Of a stretch of DNA of 63,784 nucleotides, positions 17,398 to 28,213 are shown piece after piece. A program made the position numbers and the translations under genes. The notes under the pieces were generated by a model. The model was not told the origin of the DNA, searched no databases, and was given only the letters and a program-made list of their open reading frames with translations. This DNA comes from Lysobacter sp. (GTDB taxonomy: Bacteria; Pseudomonadota; Gammaproteobacteria; Xanthomonadales; Xanthomonadaceae): NCBI GenBank assembly GCA_008015835.1, contig SSGH01000002.1:1-63784 (forward strand), written 5' to 3'. Each line of letters starts with the position of its first letter. Positions within the stretch are counted from its first letter, which is position 1.

Positions 17398-20118
17398 TCA
17401 GGCGAGCTGGCCGTGGCAGTGCTTGAACTTCTTGCCGGAGCCGCAGGGACACGGATCGTTACGGCCGACCTTCGGCATGTCCGACGCGTTCTGCAATTCG
17501 ACGTCGGCGGCCTCTTCGTCCGCGCCGTAGCCGCCCATATTCGGGTGCTGGAACTGCATCTGGCGGGCGATGGCTTCGGCGCGCATGCGCTCTTCGGCCT
17601 CGGCGCGCGCGATTTCCTCTTCGCTGCGGATCCGCACGCGCGCCAGCAGCGACACCACTTCGCGCTTGACCTTCTCCAGCATTTCGCCGAACAGCTCGAA
17701 CGCTTCCTTTTTGTATTCCTGTTTCGGCTGTTTCTGCGCATAGCCGCGCAGATAAATGCCTTGACGCAGATAGTCCATGCGGCCGAGATGCTCTTTCCAG
17801 CATTGGTCGAGCACGTTCAGCATGAAATGCTTTTCGAGCATGCGCATGTTTTCGGCGCCGATCGTCGCTTCCTTGGCGTCGAACAGCTTGGCCACTTCGT
17901 CCTGCACGTGCGCGGCGATCTGCTCGGCGTCCAATTCGGTGCGCGATTTCGCCATGCCCACGAGGTCGGCCTGCAGCCCGAATTCCGTCTGCAGCTCGGC
18001 TTCGAGCCCCTGCAGATCCCATTGTTCGTCGATCGAATTCGGCGGCACGAAGCGCTCGACGATGCCGGCGACCACGTCCTGGCGAATGCCGTCGACGTTG
18101 TCCTTGACGCTGTCGGCTTCCAGCAGTTCGTCGCGCTGCGCGTAGATGACTTTGCGCTGATCGTTGTTGACGTCGTCGAAATCGAGCAAGTTCTTACGAA
18201 TGTCGAAGTTATGCGCTTCGACCTTACGCTGCGCGCCGGCGATCTGGCGCGTCACCAGCGGGCTTTCGATGATGTCGTCTTCCTTCAAGCCCATGCGCGC
18301 CATCATCTTCTGCACCCAGTCGGCGGCGAAGATGCGCATCAGATTGTCTTCGAGCGACAGGTAGAAGCGCGACGACCCCGGGTCGCCCTGACGACCGGAA
18401 CGGCCGCGCAACTGGTTGTCGATGCGGCGCGATTCGTGGCGTTCGGTGCCGATGATGTGCAGACCACCGCTAGCTTTCACCGCGTCGTGGCGTTGCTGCC
18501 ATTCGGCTTTCAGGCGCGCGCGCGTGGCGTCGTCGATCTCGCCGCTTTCGGCTTCCAGCGCCTGCAGTTCGGCTTCGAGCGAACCGCCGAGCACGATGTC
18601 GGTGCCGCGACCGGCCATGTTGGTGGCGATGGTCACCGCGCCGGGGCGGCCAGCCTGCGCGACGATATGCGCTTCGCGCTCGTGCTGTTTGGCGTTGAGC
18701 ACTTCGTGCTGGATACCCGCGGCGTTGAGCTGCTCGGACAGCATTTCCGAGACTTCGATCGACGTGGTGCCCACCAGTACCGGCTGGCCTTTGGCGTTGG
18801 CGTCCTTGATCTCGCCGATCACCGCGCGGTATTTGCCGGCCTTGTTCAGGAACACGGCGTCCGGATTGTCCTTGCGGATCATCGGCCGGTGAGTGGGGAT
18901 CACCACCACTTCGAGCGCGTAGATGTTCTGGAATTCGTAGGCTTCGGTGTCCGCGGTGCCGGTCATGCCCGACAGCTTCTTGTACATGCGGAACAGGTTC
19001 TGGAACGTGATGCTGGCGAGCGTTTGATTCTCGCGCTGCACCGGCACGCCTTCCTTCGCCTCGACCGCTTGGTGCAGACCGTCGGACCAACGGCGGCCCG
19101 GCAAAGTGCGGCCGGTGAATTCGTCGACGATCACCACTTCGCCGTCGCGCACGATGTAATCGACGTCGCGCTGGAACAACGCATGGGCGCGCAGCGCGGC
19201 GTTCAGATGATGGACGACGTGGATATTGTGCGCGGCGTAAAGACTCTCCTCGCCTTCGAGGATACCGCTCTTGCGCATCAAACTTTCGGCGTGCTCTTGC
19301 CCGGCCTCGGACAGATGCACTTGCTTGCCTTTTTCGTCGACCCAGAAATCGCCGACGCCGTCTTCCACGTCCTGACGCTTCAACTGCGGCACGATGCGAT
19401 TGACGCGCACGTAGAGTTCGGGCGATTCGTCGGCGGGGCCGGAAATGATCAGCGGCGTACGCGCTTCGTCGATCAGGATCGAGTCCACTTCGTCGACGAT
19501 GGCGTAGTGCAGACCGCGCTGGAAACGTTCGTCCTTCGACAGCGCCATGTTGTCGCGCAGATAGTCGAAGCCGAATTCGTTGTTGGTGCCATAGGTGATG
19601 TCGGCACCGTACGCGGCGTGCTTATCGCCGTGCGGCATGCCCGGATACACCACGCCGACCGACAGACCCAGCCAGTTGTAGAGGCGGCCCATCCACGCGG
19701 CGTCGCGCTTGGCGAGGTAATCGTTCACGGTGACGACGTGCACGCCTTTGCCTTCCAGCGCGTTGAGATACACCGGCAGCGTCGCGACGAGCGTCTTGCC
19801 TTCGCCGGTGCGCATTTCGGCGATCTTGCCCAAGTGCAACACCATGCCGCCGATCAACTGCACATCGTAGTGGCGCATGCCCAACACGCGAGACGAGGCT
19901 TCGCGGCACACGGCGAAGGCTTCCGGCAACACTTTGTCGAGAGACTCGCCGTCGGCGACGCGCTGTTTGAATTCGGCGGTCTTCGCCTGCAGGTCGGCGT
20001 CGGATAGCGCCTTCATCTGCGGCTCCAGCGCGTTGATCTTCTTGACGATGCCGCCGAGTTGTTTGACCAAACGGTCGTTGCGGCTGCCGAAGAGCGTGGT
20101 CAACAGGCGATTGAGCAT
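17398..20118 (-). CDS. secA: Preprotein translocase ATPase SecA
   Basis: ATPase motor of Sec export at the SecYEG channel. The start [16 protein letters not shown] is the conserved family N-terminus and gives 906 residues, a normal length. It contains Walker [22 protein letters not shown] (DEAD-like box), the preprotein cross-linking domain and the helical scaffold. The C-terminal zinc tail [14 protein letters not shown] binds SecB and phospholipid. The M23 peptidase gene ends 148 nt upstream and has its own terminator, so secA probably starts from a promoter in that gap. Confidence 0.98.
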   Translation of the reverse strand: MLNRLLTTLFGSRNDRLVKQLGGIVKKINALEPQMKALSDADLQAKTAEFKQRVADGESLDKVLPEAFAVCREASSRVLGMRHYDVQLIGGMVLHLGKIAEMRTGEGKTLVATLPVYLNALEGKGVHVVTVNDYLAKRDAAWMGRLYNWLGLSVGVVYPGMPHGDKHAAYGADITYGTNNEFGFDYLRDNMALSKDERFQRGLHYAIVDEVDSILIDEARTPLIISGPADESPELYVRVNRIVPQLKRQDVEDGVGDFWVDEKGKQVHLSEAGQEHAESLMRKSGILEGEESLYAAHNIHVVHHLNAALRAHALFQRDVDYIVRDGEVVIVDEFTGRTLPGRRWSDGLHQAVEAKEGVPVQRENQTLASITFQNLFRMYKKLSGMTGTADTEAYEFQNIYALEVVVIPTHRPMIRKDNPDAVFLNKAGKYRAVIGEIKDANAKGQPVLVGTTSIEVSEMLSEQLNAAGIQHEVLNAKQHEREAHIVAQAGRPGAVTIATNMAGRGTDIVLGGSLEAELQALEAESGEIDDATRARLKAEWQQRHDAVKASGGLHIIGTERHESRRIDNQLRGRSGRQGDPGSSRFYLSLEDNLMRIFAADWVQKMMARMGLKEDDIIESPLVTRQIAGAQRKVEAHNFDIRKNLLDFDDVNNDQRKVIYAQRDELLEADSVKDNVDGIRQDVVAGIVERFVPPNSIDEQWDLQGLEAELQTEFGLQADLVGMAKSRTELDAEQIAAHVQDEVAKLFDAKEATIGAENMRMLEKHFMLNVLDQCWKEHLGRMDYLRQGIYLRGYAQKQPKQEYKKEAFELFGEMLEKVKREVVSLLARVRIRSEEEIARAEAEERMRAEAIARQMQFQHPNMGGYGADEEAADVELQNASDMPKVGRNDPCPCGSGKKFKHCHGQLA

Positions 20119-20180
20119 GGGCGGTCTGATGCGAATGAGGGAGAGGGCCGAGCGCGCCCCGCGCGCCTGGCGGCAATAAA

Positions 20181-20201
20181 AAAGGGCGCCGGGCGCCCTT
20201 T
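20181..20201 (-). terminator. Intrinsic terminator after the M23 peptidase gene
   Basis: AAAGGGCGCC and GGCGCCCTTT form a 10-bp perfect stem with a one-base centre. On the minus strand it runs into TTTTTTA. It ends the peptidase transcript just before the secA promoter region. Confidence 0.9.
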
Positions 20202-20266
20202 CTGGGGTCTGACATTGTACGTGGAGACGCCCGCCCGGGGTATCAAGCCCGACGGACGCCCGCGGA

Positions 20267-21262
20267 TCAGCCCTTCTTCGTGGGCTGACCGCCGAGGAAC
20301 TGCATCGGATCGACCACCACGCCGTTTTCCCAGACTTCGAAATGGACGTGGGCGCCGGTCGAACGGCCGGTCGAGCCGGCCTTGGCGATTTCGCGGCCGC
20401 CGCGCACCAGATCGCCGACCTGCACCAGCAGGCGCGAATTGTGCGCATACCGGGTCACGTACCCATTGCCGTGATCGACTTCGACGACATTGCCGTAGCC
20501 CGACCGCACACCGGAATAGGTGACGACGCCATCGGCCACCGCCAGCACCGGATCGCCGGTATCCGCCTCGAAATCGACGCCTTTATGGTTCTGGCTGCCG
20601 CCGCCGAACGGATCGGCGCGACCGCCGAAACCCGAAGTGATGTAACTGTTGAGGATCGGCGCGCGCGAGGGCATGGCATGGCGGTCGAGTTCGCGATTGA
20701 ACAGCAGCGCTTCGAGCACCGTGAGCTGACGCCCGGACGATTTGAGCTGGGCGCCGAGCGCGCCGAGGCCGCTGCGCAGTTCGGTCGCGGGCATATCGCG
20801 CACGGGGCCGGCGCCGCCGACGCCCACCGGCTTCTGGAAGTCGAATTCGCCGTCGCCGAGCTGCGCGATCCGGGTCAAACGTTCGCCCAGCGCGTTCAGA
20901 CGATTCGCATCGGCCTGCAATTCGCCGAGACGCGCGGCCAGCGCGTTCACTTCGCGCTGCGCTTCGCGGCGCGTGGCCTCCAACTGCGACTGCTGCGCGT
21001 CGACCGCCGCCATCAGGCGTTGCTGCTCGGCGCTGCGGAACAAACTGTGGCCGGCGACGCCCAACAACGCGCCGCAACCGAGCAACACGCCGGCGGCGAC
21101 GCCGGGGCGCTGCTGGATCATCGCGCTGCCGCGCTCGGCGGCGCGGCGCGCGGCGGGAATCGCGCGATCGCGAACGTTAGCGCGCACATGGCGCACGAAC
21201 GCCGACAATTGCCGTTGCGCGATGTGAACGAAGCGTTGGAAGTCGGAGCTGTGTAAAGTCAT
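20267..21262 (-). CDS. M23 family metallopeptidase, membrane anchored
   Basis: A 331-residue peptidoglycan endopeptidase-like protein. After a basic N-terminus there is one membrane anchor (about residues 55-75), then a coiled coil (about 78-125) and a C-terminal LytM domain. The zinc ligands are intact: HKGVDFEA (HxxxD) and HVHFE, so an active cross-link-cleaving enzyme is likely. Homologues sit next to lpxC and secA in Xanthomonas and Pseudomonas. Its ATG overlaps the ATG of the divergent DciA gene; a start further inside is possible. Confidence 0.9.
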   Translation of the reverse strand: MTLHSSDFQRFVHIAQRQLSAFVRHVRANVRDRAIPAARRAAERGSAMIQQRPGVAAGVLLGCGALLGVAGHSLFRSAEQQRLMAAVDAQQSQLEATRREAQREVNALAARLGELQADANRLNALGERLTRIAQLGDGEFDFQKPVGVGGAGPVRDMPATELRSGLGALGAQLKSSGRQLTVLEALLFNRELDRHAMPSRAPILNSYITSGFGGRADPFGGGSQNHKGVDFEADTGDPVLAVADGVVTYSGVRSGYGNVVEVDHGNGYVTRYAHNSRLLVQVGDLVRGGREIAKAGSTGRSTGAHVHFEVWENGVVVDPMQFLGGQPTKKG

Positions 21263-21758
21263 GGTCTCGATGTCTCGTTCGCGACCACCGTCTTCTTCCC
21301 CACCCGATCGACCCGCGTCGCCGCAGGCCGCTCTCGACGCGTTGCTCGAAGGCGACGCGGGCGACCCGGGCGAAGGACTCGTACGCCGGGCGCTGTGGTT
21401 GGAAGCGATGGATCGTCAAATCCGCCCCATCCTGCCTGTGCCGCTCGCAGCGCACGCGCGCCTTGCGAATATCGACGACGGCAGACTCGTATTTCTGGTC
21501 GATGGCCCGGTGTGGCATGCCCGAATGCGGCTTGCGGCCACCGAAGTGCTCGACGCGGCCCGGTCCATCGGGCTGGATGTCGCGGACGTCGTCGTGAAAA
21601 CCGCGACCTCGCCCTCGCCGCTGCGTCCGAACGACGCGACGACGGGGACAGTGGCGAATTCGACTCCCGCGAAACCCCTTTCCGCCGCCGCGCGAGACGC
21701 TCTGCGGGCGGCGCTCGACGCCGGCGATGGCGAACCGCCACCGGCGAACGAATCCTGA
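21261..21758 (+). CDS. dciA: DUF721 family protein, DciA-like helicase-loader homologue
   Basis: A 165-residue protein whose middle (about residues 40-105: LWLEAMDRQIRPILP, LVDGPVWHARMRL) matches the DUF721 domain of DciA, which helps load the DnaB helicase in bacteria lacking DnaC. The C-terminal 60 residues are low-complexity and probably disordered, as in other DciA proteins. Two in-frame ATGs (21261, 21270) are possible; GGAG lies 12 nt before the first. It is the only plus-strand gene in this stretch and is followed by its own terminator. Confidence 0.8.
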   Translation: MVSMSRSRPPSSSPPDRPASPQAALDALLEGDAGDPGEGLVRRALWLEAMDRQIRPILPVPLAAHARLANIDDGRLVFLVDGPVWHARMRLAATEVLDAARSIGLDVADVVVKTATSPSPLRPNDATTGTVANSTPAKPLSAAARDALRAALDAGDGEPPPANES

Positions 21759-21845
21759 TGCAACCGCTCGGGGGCTCGTCTCACGTTGTGAGCCGACCGG
21801 CGGACGGGGGCCATGCTACCGGCGGGACCGCTTCGAAGGGTTAAG

Positions 21846-21861
21846 AACCCAGCGGGTTTTT
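21846..21861 (+). terminator. Short intrinsic terminator after dciA
   Basis: AACCC-AGC-GGGTT followed by TTT gives a small terminator 88 nt after the dciA stop. The rest of the 307-nt gap up to the lpxC stop (21759-22065) contains a second small palindrome (CTCACGTTGTGAG) and no gene. Confidence 0.65.
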
Positions 21862-22065
21862 GTTAGATATTCGTTAATCGCATTGAGCGAGGTCACGAAA
21901 CGGTCATTTGATCGTTCCGAGAACGACATACCGGGCCGGCCGCAGGGGCAGGCGGGATGAGCGGGCTGGGGGACAACCGCTAGGCTCAGGCGGGCGGAGG
22001 CCTGGGTCGAAGACTGCGGTAGCGGAGCACGCCGACCGCGTCGCGAAGACGCCTCGCGCCGAGAC

Positions 22066-22974
22066 TCAGGCCAAGGCGGGCGCGCCGAACACCACCGGCA
22101 CGGGTTGGCTGTCCTCGAACGTCACTTCGTCCCATGCGCTGCGCTGGGCGAGCAAGGCGCGCACTAATTTGTTATTGAGCGCGTGACCGGATTTGAAACC
22201 CTCGTACGCGCCGAGGATCGGATGCCCAGCGAGATAGAGATCGCCCACCGCATCGAGAATCTTGTGACGGACGAATTCGTCGGCGTAGCGCAAGCCGTCG
22301 TCGTTGAGCACGCGGAATTCGTCGAGCACGATCGCGTTGTCCATCGAGCCGCCGAGGCCGAGATTGCGTTCGCGCATGAACTCCAGGTCGCGCATGAAAC
22401 CGAAGGTGCGCGCGCGGCTGACTTCGCGGATGTAATTCTCGGTCGAGAACTCGACTTCGGCGCGCGAGCGCGACGCCGGAATCGCCGGATGATCGAATTC
22501 CACGGTAAAACCGAGGCGAAACCCGTGATAGGGCTCGAAGCGCGCGACTTTGTCGCCGTCGCGGACTTCGACCGTTTCGAGAATGCGGATGAAACGCTTC
22601 GGCGCCGACTGCTCGGCGATGCCCGCCGACTGCAGCAGGAACACGAACGGGCCGGAGGAGCCGTCCATGATCGGCACTTCGGCCGCCGACAGATCGATGT
22701 AGAGGTTGTCGACGCCTAAGCCCGCGAGCGCGGACATCAGGTGTTCGACCGTCATCGCCTTGCCGCCTGCGGCGGACAACCCGGTGCAGAGCATGGTCTC
22801 GGTGACCGCATCGGCCCGCGCGGGAATTTCGGCGACCGGTTCCAAATCCGTACGGCGGAACACGATGCCGGTGTCGACCGGCGCGGGACGCAGCGTGAGC
22901 GACACTTTTTCGCCGCTGTGGAGGCCCACACCGGTGGCGCGAATGACGTTCTTGAGAGTGCGCTGTCGGCTCAT
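22066..22974 (-). CDS. lpxC: UDP-3-O-acyl-N-acetylglucosamine deacetylase
   Basis: Zinc enzyme of the committed step of lipid A synthesis. The 302-residue length is normal. Zinc ligands are visible as the His in VEHLMSAL (H78) and the His/Asp pair in HKILD, and the substrate site appears as [12 protein letters not shown]. The start [11 protein letters not shown] is the family start; upstream codons are not conserved. As in other gammaproteobacteria it follows ftsZ at the end of the division cluster, here with a long repeat-bearing gap between. In E. coli the enzyme is controlled by FtsH proteolysis through its C-terminus. Confidence 0.98.
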   Translation of the reverse strand: MSRQRTLKNVIRATGVGLHSGEKVSLTLRPAPVDTGIVFRRTDLEPVAEIPARADAVTETMLCTGLSAAGGKAMTVEHLMSALAGLGVDNLYIDLSAAEVPIMDGSSGPFVFLLQSAGIAEQSAPKRFIRILETVEVRDGDKVARFEPYHGFRLGFTVEFDHPAIPASRSRAEVEFSTENYIREVSRARTFGFMRDLEFMRERNLGLGGSMDNAIVLDEFRVLNDDGLRYADEFVRHKILDAVGDLYLAGHPILGAYEGFKSGHALNNKLVRALLAQRSAWDEVTFEDSQPVPVVFGAPALA

Positions 22975-23556
22975 GGCGGCGTGGATCGAAGCGGCGTGGA
23001 CGCGATGGACGCGGGAAGCGGTGCGCGGAGCGCGCACGGCGGATGCAACGGTTTGCGAGATTACCACGCGACAGACTTAACCTGAACGTAAGCGACAGTC
23101 TGTTCTCGCGCTGAAACATTGGTGTGTTAGGCCCGAGGACTGTTCTGCGGGAGTCGTGGGCGGTCGCTGCCGATCGCCCGAATCGGACGCCGATGGGCTT
23201 GTTCAGAGGCGGCTGCCTGCCATTTTCGGGCCAGGTCTCGCATGATCGCGGCGGAACCGAAACGACCTCGTAAGCGCTCGATCGGGCTGCGAAATCGAAG
23301 AAGGTGTCCGTGGGCCGCGCCGATACGGACATTCGATGGAATTCGCGATGAGGGGCCCGTTCGGGCGTCGGCAATACCGAGCGCAGCGGCTTCTCGCCGA
23401 CGAAAAAGTCCCGCCGGGCGATCGGCCCGACGGGACAAGGTCATGACAACGGCCGCGCGGCGAAGCGATGGCGTCGCATCGTCGCGCGAGGTGGATCGCG
23501 AGCGTCCGCCGGTCCCTCGGCGGACGTCGCACCACCAGCACTCATGTCGCGGACCG
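22975..23556. other. Long gene-free region upstream of lpxC
   Basis: About 580 bases with no supported gene. Open frames here have no start context or family resemblance. It presumably holds the lpxC promoter: a weak candidate at 23056-23084 on the minus strand reads TTCAGG-N17-TAATCT, matching only about half of each hexamer. No riboswitch or small RNA was recognised. Confidence 0.4.
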
Positions 23557-23814
23557 CATCAGTCCGCTTGGCGGCGCAGGGCGAGGCGAAACGCTTGCGA
23601 GGCACCGCCTCGCGTTTCGGCGAGCGCCCGCACAAGGACGTGCGGGCGGGACCATCCGACATCGCGGATACAGCGCCAGGGACGGCATCAGTCCGCTTGG
23701 CGGCGCAGGGCGAGCCGAAACGCTCGCGAGGCACCGCCTCGCGTTTCGGCGAGCGCCCGCACACGGACGTGCGGGCGGGACGATCCGACATCGCGACTGC
23801 GGCGCCAGGGACGG
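23557..23814. repeat. Two tandem 129-bp repeats carrying the 3' end of ftsZ
   Basis: Units start at 23557 and 23686, and the same first 24 bases recur at 23815 as the true 3' end of ftsZ, so the period is exactly 129 bp. Each unit begins with a near copy of the last ftsZ codons (LRRQAD and stop). It then holds two palindromes: a long imperfect hairpin with CGAAACGC/GCGTTTCG arms and a tight one with GCCCGCAC/GTGCGGGC. The repeat therefore seems to have grown by duplication of the ftsZ terminus and its downstream hairpins. Confidence 0.88.
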
Positions 23815-23816
23815 CA

Positions 23817-25049
23817 TCAGTCGGCTTGGCGGCGCAGGAACGCCGGAATATCCAAATAGCTGCTGTCGCTGCCGAAATCCGCGGCCGGCGTGGCCGCCGG
23901 TTCGCCGCGGCCGCGCAGATTGGCGGAAATACCCGCGCCCGAGGCGAAGGGATTGGCCGCTTCCTCCACCACCATGCCGGTGGTCGCATCGCGACGCGCC
24001 TGCGTGTTGATCAACTGCACCTGCGGACGACGCTGCGGCGCGGCATAGGCATCGTCGCGCTCGCCGCGCACCGGTTGACGCGCCACGGTGCGGTTCAAAC
24101 CGGTCGCGACGACGGTGACTTTCACCTCGTCCTGCATGTCCGGGTCGAGCACGGTGCCGATCACGACGGTGGCGTCTTCCGATGCGAAGTTTTCGATGGT
24201 GCGGCCCACTTCGTCGAACTCGGCCATGGTGAAATCCGGGCCGGCGGTGATGTTGACCAGGATGCCGTTGGCGCCGGCCAGATTCACGTCGTCGAGCAGC
24301 GGGTTGTTGATCGCCGATTCGGCCGCGGCCTGGGCGCGGTCATCGCCGCGCGCGGTGCCGGTGCCCATCATCGCCAGACCCATCTCGCTCATCACGGTGC
24401 GCACGTCGGCGAAGTCGACGTTGATCAGGCCCGGACGCACGATCAGATCGGCGATGCCCTGCACCGCGCCCTGCAGCACGTCGTTGGCGGCGCGGAACGC
24501 TTGGATCATCGTCGCGTTGCGGCCGAGCACGGTGATGAGTTTTTCGTTCGGAATGGTGATGAGCGAATCGCAGTGATGCGACAGCTCTTCGATGCCCTTC
24601 AACGCCACCTGCATGCGGCGGCGACCTTCGAACGGGAACGGTTTGGTGACGACGGCGACGGTCAGGATGCCCATCTCCTTCGCCAATTGCGCGACGACCG
24701 GCGCGGCGCCGGTGCCGGTGCCGCCGCCCATGCCGGCGGTGATGAACACCATGTCGGCGCCCTGCAGCGCGTCCATGATGCGTTCGCGATCCTCCAGCGC
24801 GGCCTGACGGCCGACTTCAGGATTCGCGCCTGCGCCGAGGCCTTTGGTGACGTTGCTGCCGAGCTGCAGTTGCAGTTTGGCGCCGCAGTTCTTGATCGCC
24901 TGCGAGTCGGTGTTCGCGGTGATGAACTCCACGCCGTCGATGTTGCCGTTGACCATATGCGCAACCGCGTTGCCGCCGCCGCCGCCGACGCCCACGACCT
25001 TGATGACCGCGTTCGGCGCCATTTTCTCGACCAGTTCGAAATATGCCAT
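23817..25049 (-). CDS. ftsZ: Cell division protein FtsZ
   Basis: Tubulin-like GTPase that forms the cytokinetic ring. It is 410 residues, with the GTP loop GVGGGGGNA near residue 20, the tubulin signature GGGTGTG at 108-114, a variable linker, and the C-terminal peptide [12 protein letters not shown] that binds FtsA and ZipA. The chosen ATG has a good GAGAGGA ribosome site 7 nt upstream; longer frames are not conserved. It lies 129 nt after ftsA, enough room for an extra promoter. Its 3' end is repeated twice downstream. Confidence 0.98.
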   Translation of the reverse strand: MAYFELVEKMAPNAVIKVVGVGGGGGNAVAHMVNGNIDGVEFITANTDSQAIKNCGAKLQLQLGSNVTKGLGAGANPEVGRQAALEDRERIMDALQGADMVFITAGMGGGTGTGAAPVVAQLAKEMGILTVAVVTKPFPFEGRRRMQVALKGIEELSHHCDSLITIPNEKLITVLGRNATMIQAFRAANDVLQGAVQGIADLIVRPGLINVDFADVRTVMSEMGLAMMGTGTARGDDRAQAAAESAINNPLLDDVNLAGANGILVNITAGPDFTMAEFDEVGRTIENFASEDATVVIGTVLDPDMQDEVKVTVVATGLNRTVARQPVRGERDDAYAAPQRRPQVQLINTQARRDATTGMVVEEAANPFASGAGISANLRGRGEPAATPAADFGSDSSYLDIPAFLRRQAD

Positions 25050-25178
25050 GACCGTATCCTCTCTAGTTATGTGATGCTGTTGTCGTATCGGGTAACGTTG
25101 AAACCTGACGTTCGCTTTCGCTCGTATCGCTTTCTCTGTATTTCGCCGCGCTCGTCGCACGCGCCTCGCGCGCGGACG

Positions 25179-26414
25179 CTAGAACTCGCCCTTGAACCAA
25201 TTCCGGAACTTGTTGAACACGCCCACCGCGCGACCGGCGGGAATCATCGGTCGCCGCGGATGCTCGATCTGACTGCCCATCAGCAACAAACCGACGCCGG
25301 TCGCGTGAACCGGATTGCCGACGACTTCGCCCAAACCGCTGACGTGCTGCGGAATGCCCACGCGCACCGGCATCTGCAGCATTTCCTCGGCCAGTTCGAT
25401 CACGCCTTCCATCTTCGATGCGCCGCCGGTGAGCACCATGCCGGCGCGCACCAGTTCCTCGAACCCCGAGCGGCGCAGTTCGGCCTGCACCATCTCGAAG
25501 ATTTCCTCGTAGCGGCCCTGCACCGCCTGCGCGAGCGCATGCCGCGGCAAGCGACGCGGCGGGCGATCGCCGACGCTCGGCACCTGGATGCTTTCTTCCG
25601 CGGTCGCGAGCTGCGCCAGCGCGCAGGCGTAACGCACTTTGATTTGCTCGGCTTCGGGCGTCGGCGTGCGCAGCATGTGCGCGATGTCGTTGGTGACGTG
25701 ATCGCCGGCGATCGGCAGCGACGCGGTGTGGCAGATCGCGCCCTGCACGAACACCGCGATGTCGGTGGTGCCGGCGCCGATGTCCACCAACACGACGCCG
25801 AGCTCGCGCTCGTCGCCGGTCAGCACCGCGGTGCTGGACGCGAGCGACGAGAAGATCAAATCGTCCACCTGCAGGCCGCAGCGCTGCACGCATTTGCTGA
25901 TGTTCGCCGCCGCCGATTGCGCGCAGACCACGAGATGCGCATGCACTTCCAGACGCACGCCGGTCATACCGACCGGATTGCGGATGCCTTCCTGCGAATC
26001 GTCCAGCACGTAATCGCGCGGAATCGCGTGCAGGATTTTCTGATCGGCCGGGATCGCGACGGCTTTCGCCGCTTCCAGCACGCGATCGAGATCCTGATAG
26101 CTCACTTCGCCGTCGCGGATCGGCACGATGCCGGGCGAGTTGCGGCACTGCACGTGATTGCCGGAGATCGACGCGTAGACCGAGCGGATTTCGCAACCGG
26201 CCATCAGCTCGGCCTCTTCGACCGCTCGCTGGATCGACTGCACGGTCGATTCGATGTCGACCACCACGCCGCGCTTGAGCCCGCGCGATTCGTGGGTGCC
26301 GATGCCGATCACTTCGATCGGACTGCCCGACGCGTACTCGCCGACCAGCGTCACGATCTTGGACGTGCCGATGTCGAGGCCGACGATGAGCGATTTGTCG
26401 CCTTTGCGGTTCAT
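25179..26414 (-). CDS. ftsA: Cell division protein FtsA
   Basis: Actin-like ATPase that anchors FtsZ to the membrane. It is 411 residues, starts [19 protein letters not shown] (phosphate 1 loop) and contains VDIGAGTTDIAVF (phosphate 2). The C-terminal amphipathic membrane-targeting helix is seen at FNKFRNWFKGEF. The ATG overlaps the ftsQ stop as ATGA. No Shine-Dalgarno is seen in the 25 nt upstream, which belong to an inserted inverted-repeat element, so translation may rely on coupling to ftsQ. Confidence 0.97.
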   Translation of the reverse strand: MNRKGDKSLIVGLDIGTSKIVTLVGEYASGSPIEVIGIGTHESRGLKRGVVVDIESTVQSIQRAVEEAELMAGCEIRSVYASISGNHVQCRNSPGIVPIRDGEVSYQDLDRVLEAAKAVAIPADQKILHAIPRDYVLDDSQEGIRNPVGMTGVRLEVHAHLVVCAQSAAANISKCVQRCGLQVDDLIFSSLASSTAVLTGDERELGVVLVDIGAGTTDIAVFVQGAICHTASLPIAGDHVTNDIAHMLRTPTPEAEQIKVRYACALAQLATAEESIQVPSVGDRPPRRLPRHALAQAVQGRYEEIFEMVQAELRRSGFEELVRAGMVLTGGASKMEGVIELAEEMLQMPVRVGIPQHVSGLGEVVGNPVHATGVGLLLMGSQIEHPRRPMIPAGRAVGVFNKFRNWFKGEF

Positions 26415-27235
26415 GAGTGGACAGCCGGGAATCGGGAATGGGGAATGGGAAATCGTTGAACGGCGTAGGTTTCGATGGCGGGAAGCGGCGAGCGAGCGAT
26501 GGGGGTTTCGGCGATTCCCGATTCCCCATTCCCGATTCCCGGCTTCTTCCAGGTCAGCGCGAACCCATTGGTGTAACGCAGATCCGCACGCGCGAGGACG
26601 GCGCCGTTCTGCGCTTGCAGTTGAGGCCATAGCCGCGCGAAACGCGCCAGCCGCAATCGCGGATCGTCGCGACCGAGCAGCAGTTCGGCTCCGCTGGAGA
26701 GGGTCATCGAGCGACTGCCGCGCGCGTCGATGCGCAGTGCGACGATATCGATGCCCGCCGGCGCGAACATCGCGCGCGCTTCGTTGTAGAACGCGATCAG
26801 ATCGGCGCTGGCGGATTCCGGGCCATCGAAACGCGGCAGGCCTTTCGGCGCCGCGACGCCCGTGGCCGGAAAAATCTTCGCCCGCTCCGACAACAGCCGA
26901 CCCTCGCCCCACCACGCGAACGGGCGATGCTCGGTCACCTGCACGATCAGCACGTCCGGCCATTGCTTGCGCACTTCGGCGCGCTCGACCCACGGCAGTT
27001 TCGCGACCGCCGCCTGCGCTTCGTCCAGACGCACCGCGAAGAAGCCGCGCTGCGCGTGCGGACGCACCGCCGCGCGCAGCGCCGCGTCGTCCACGCGCTG
27101 CAGATCGCCGACCACGCGCAGCGTGCGCAGCGGCCAGCGGTCGGCGCCGATCCAGCCGTTGATCACGGCCACGACCGGCAGCGCCACCAGCACCAGGGCC
27201 AACATCCACGCGAGCAGACGCAGGAAGGCGGTCAT
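26411..27235 (-). CDS. ftsQ: Cell division protein FtsQ with a repeat-derived C-terminus
   Basis: Bitopic membrane protein of the FtsQBL complex. It is 274 residues with one membrane helix (about residues 5-25), the POTRA domain ([10 protein letters not shown]...) and a beta domain. The conserved part ends at [11 protein letters not shown], which aligns with LRYDSGAAVGW-type sequence near the end of the E. coli beta domain. The last 45 or so residues (from KKPGIGNG) are encoded largely by an inverted-repeat element and are probably disordered. Start and stop overlap ddl and ftsA as ATGA. Confidence 0.93.
   Translation of the reverse strand: MTAFLRLLAWMLALVLVALPVVAVINGWIGADRWPLRTLRVVGDLQRVDDAALRAAVRPHAQRGFFAVRLDEAQAAVAKLPWVERAEVRKQWPDVLIVQVTEHRPFAWWGEGRLLSERAKIFPATGVAAPKGLPRFDGPESASADLIAFYNEARAMFAPAGIDIVALRIDARGSRSMTLSSGAELLLGRDDPRLRLARFARLWPQLQAQNGAVLARADLRYTNGFALTWKKPGIGNGESGIAETPIARSPLPAIETYAVQRFPIPHSRFPAVHS
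26425..26542. repeat. 118-bp inverted-repeat element inside ftsQ
   Basis: The arms are 31 bp each (26425-26455 and 26512-26542), nearly perfect, built of the motif GGGAATCGGGAATGGGGAAT around a 56-bp centre. Similar GGGAATGGGGAAT interspersed repeats are familiar from xanthomonad genomes. Here the element is read through as the ftsQ tail and its left arm forms the leader of ftsA. Confidence 0.88.
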
Positions 27236-28203
27236 CGCGCGCGCGCCTCCGATACGTTCGCGTCGGGCAGGCTGGTTTCGAGAATCAACCAGCACAGCGT
27301 TTCGAAATCGACGCCGAGTTGGCGCGCGGCCTTCGGCACCAGCGAATGGCTGGTCATGCCGGGCGCAGTGTTGATCTCCATCAGCATGAAGCGCCCGTCG
27401 GCGTGCCGCATCACATCCACACGGCTCCAACCGCTGCAACCCGCGGCGCGGAAGCCGGCGAGCGCCAAGGCGCGGATCTGCGCTTCGTCTTCGCCTTCCA
27501 AACCCGGGCACAGGTACTGGGTGTCCTCGGCGATGTACTTGGCGTGATAGTCGTACCAACCGCTCGCCGCCACGATCCGCACCGAAGGCAGCGCGACGTC
27601 GCCCAGAACGCCCACCGTGAACTCGCCGCCGGTCAGCATCTGCTCGGCCAACAACTCGCCGTCGTACGTCGCCGCAAATGCCATCGCGGGCTTCAGATCG
27701 TCCTCGCTCAGGATCCGGAATACGCCAACGCTCGAGCCTTCGGTCGAGGGTTTGACGAACACCGGCAGACCCAATTCGCGCGCGGCGGCGGCGAGATCGC
27801 CGCCGGGCGGCACGCGAACGAAACGCGCGGTCGGCAAACCGGCCGACATCCACACTTGCTTGGTGCGGATCTTGTCCAACGTCAGCGCCGACGCCAGCAC
27901 GCCCGGCCCCGTGTACGGCACGCCGAGCGACTGCAACAAACCTTGCAGCACGCCGTTCTCGCCGTCGCCGCCGTGCAGGATATTGAAAACGCGATCGAAT
28001 CGCTTCGCGATCAAGGCTTCGATCAACGCCGGAATGCCGTCCACCGCGTGCGCATCGACGCCGCGCGCGCGCAGCGCATCGAGCACGTTGCGCCCCGAAT
28101 CCAACGACACCTCGCGCTCGGCGCTGGTGCCGCCCATCAGCACGGCGACGCGGCCGAAGTCGGCGGGGTTTTGGATGCGGGGAATGGCGAAGGAGAGCGT
28201 CAC
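27232..28203 (-). CDS. ddl: D-alanine--D-alanine ligase
   Basis: Cytoplasmic ATP-grasp enzyme making the D-Ala-D-Ala dipeptide for MurF. It is 323 residues with [10 protein letters not shown] (substrate Glu and Ser), [11 protein letters not shown] (ATP loop) and [10 protein letters not shown] (Mg ligands). The position between murC and ftsQ and the sequence fit the DdlB type. The start is GTG at 28203, 10 nt after the murC stop; the stop overlaps ftsQ as ATGA. Confidence 0.97.
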   Translation of the reverse strand: MTLSFAIPRIQNPADFGRVAVLMGGTSAEREVSLDSGRNVLDALRARGVDAHAVDGIPALIEALIAKRFDRVFNILHGGDGENGVLQGLLQSLGVPYTGPGVLASALTLDKIRTKQVWMSAGLPTARFVRVPPGGDLAAAARELGLPVFVKPSTEGSSVGVFRILSEDDLKPAMAFAATYDGELLAEQMLTGGEFTVGVLGDVALPSVRIVAASGWYDYHAKYIAEDTQYLCPGLEGEDEAQIRALALAGFRAAGCSGWSRVDVMRHADGRFMLMEINTAPGMTSHSLVPKAARQLGVDFETLCWLILETSLPDANVSEARAR

Positions 28204-28213
28204 GACTCGGGCC

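Noticed and set aside
17005-20007. A 1000-codon open frame on the plus strand opposite secA
   Set aside because: It has no family motifs and His/Asp/Val-biased composition typical of an antisense shadow of a GC-rich gene.
23542-23989. Repetitive open frames downstream of ftsZ that could encode a repeat protein
   Set aside because: They are read through non-coding palindromic repeats, interrupted by copies of the ftsZ stop in that frame, and lack start signals.
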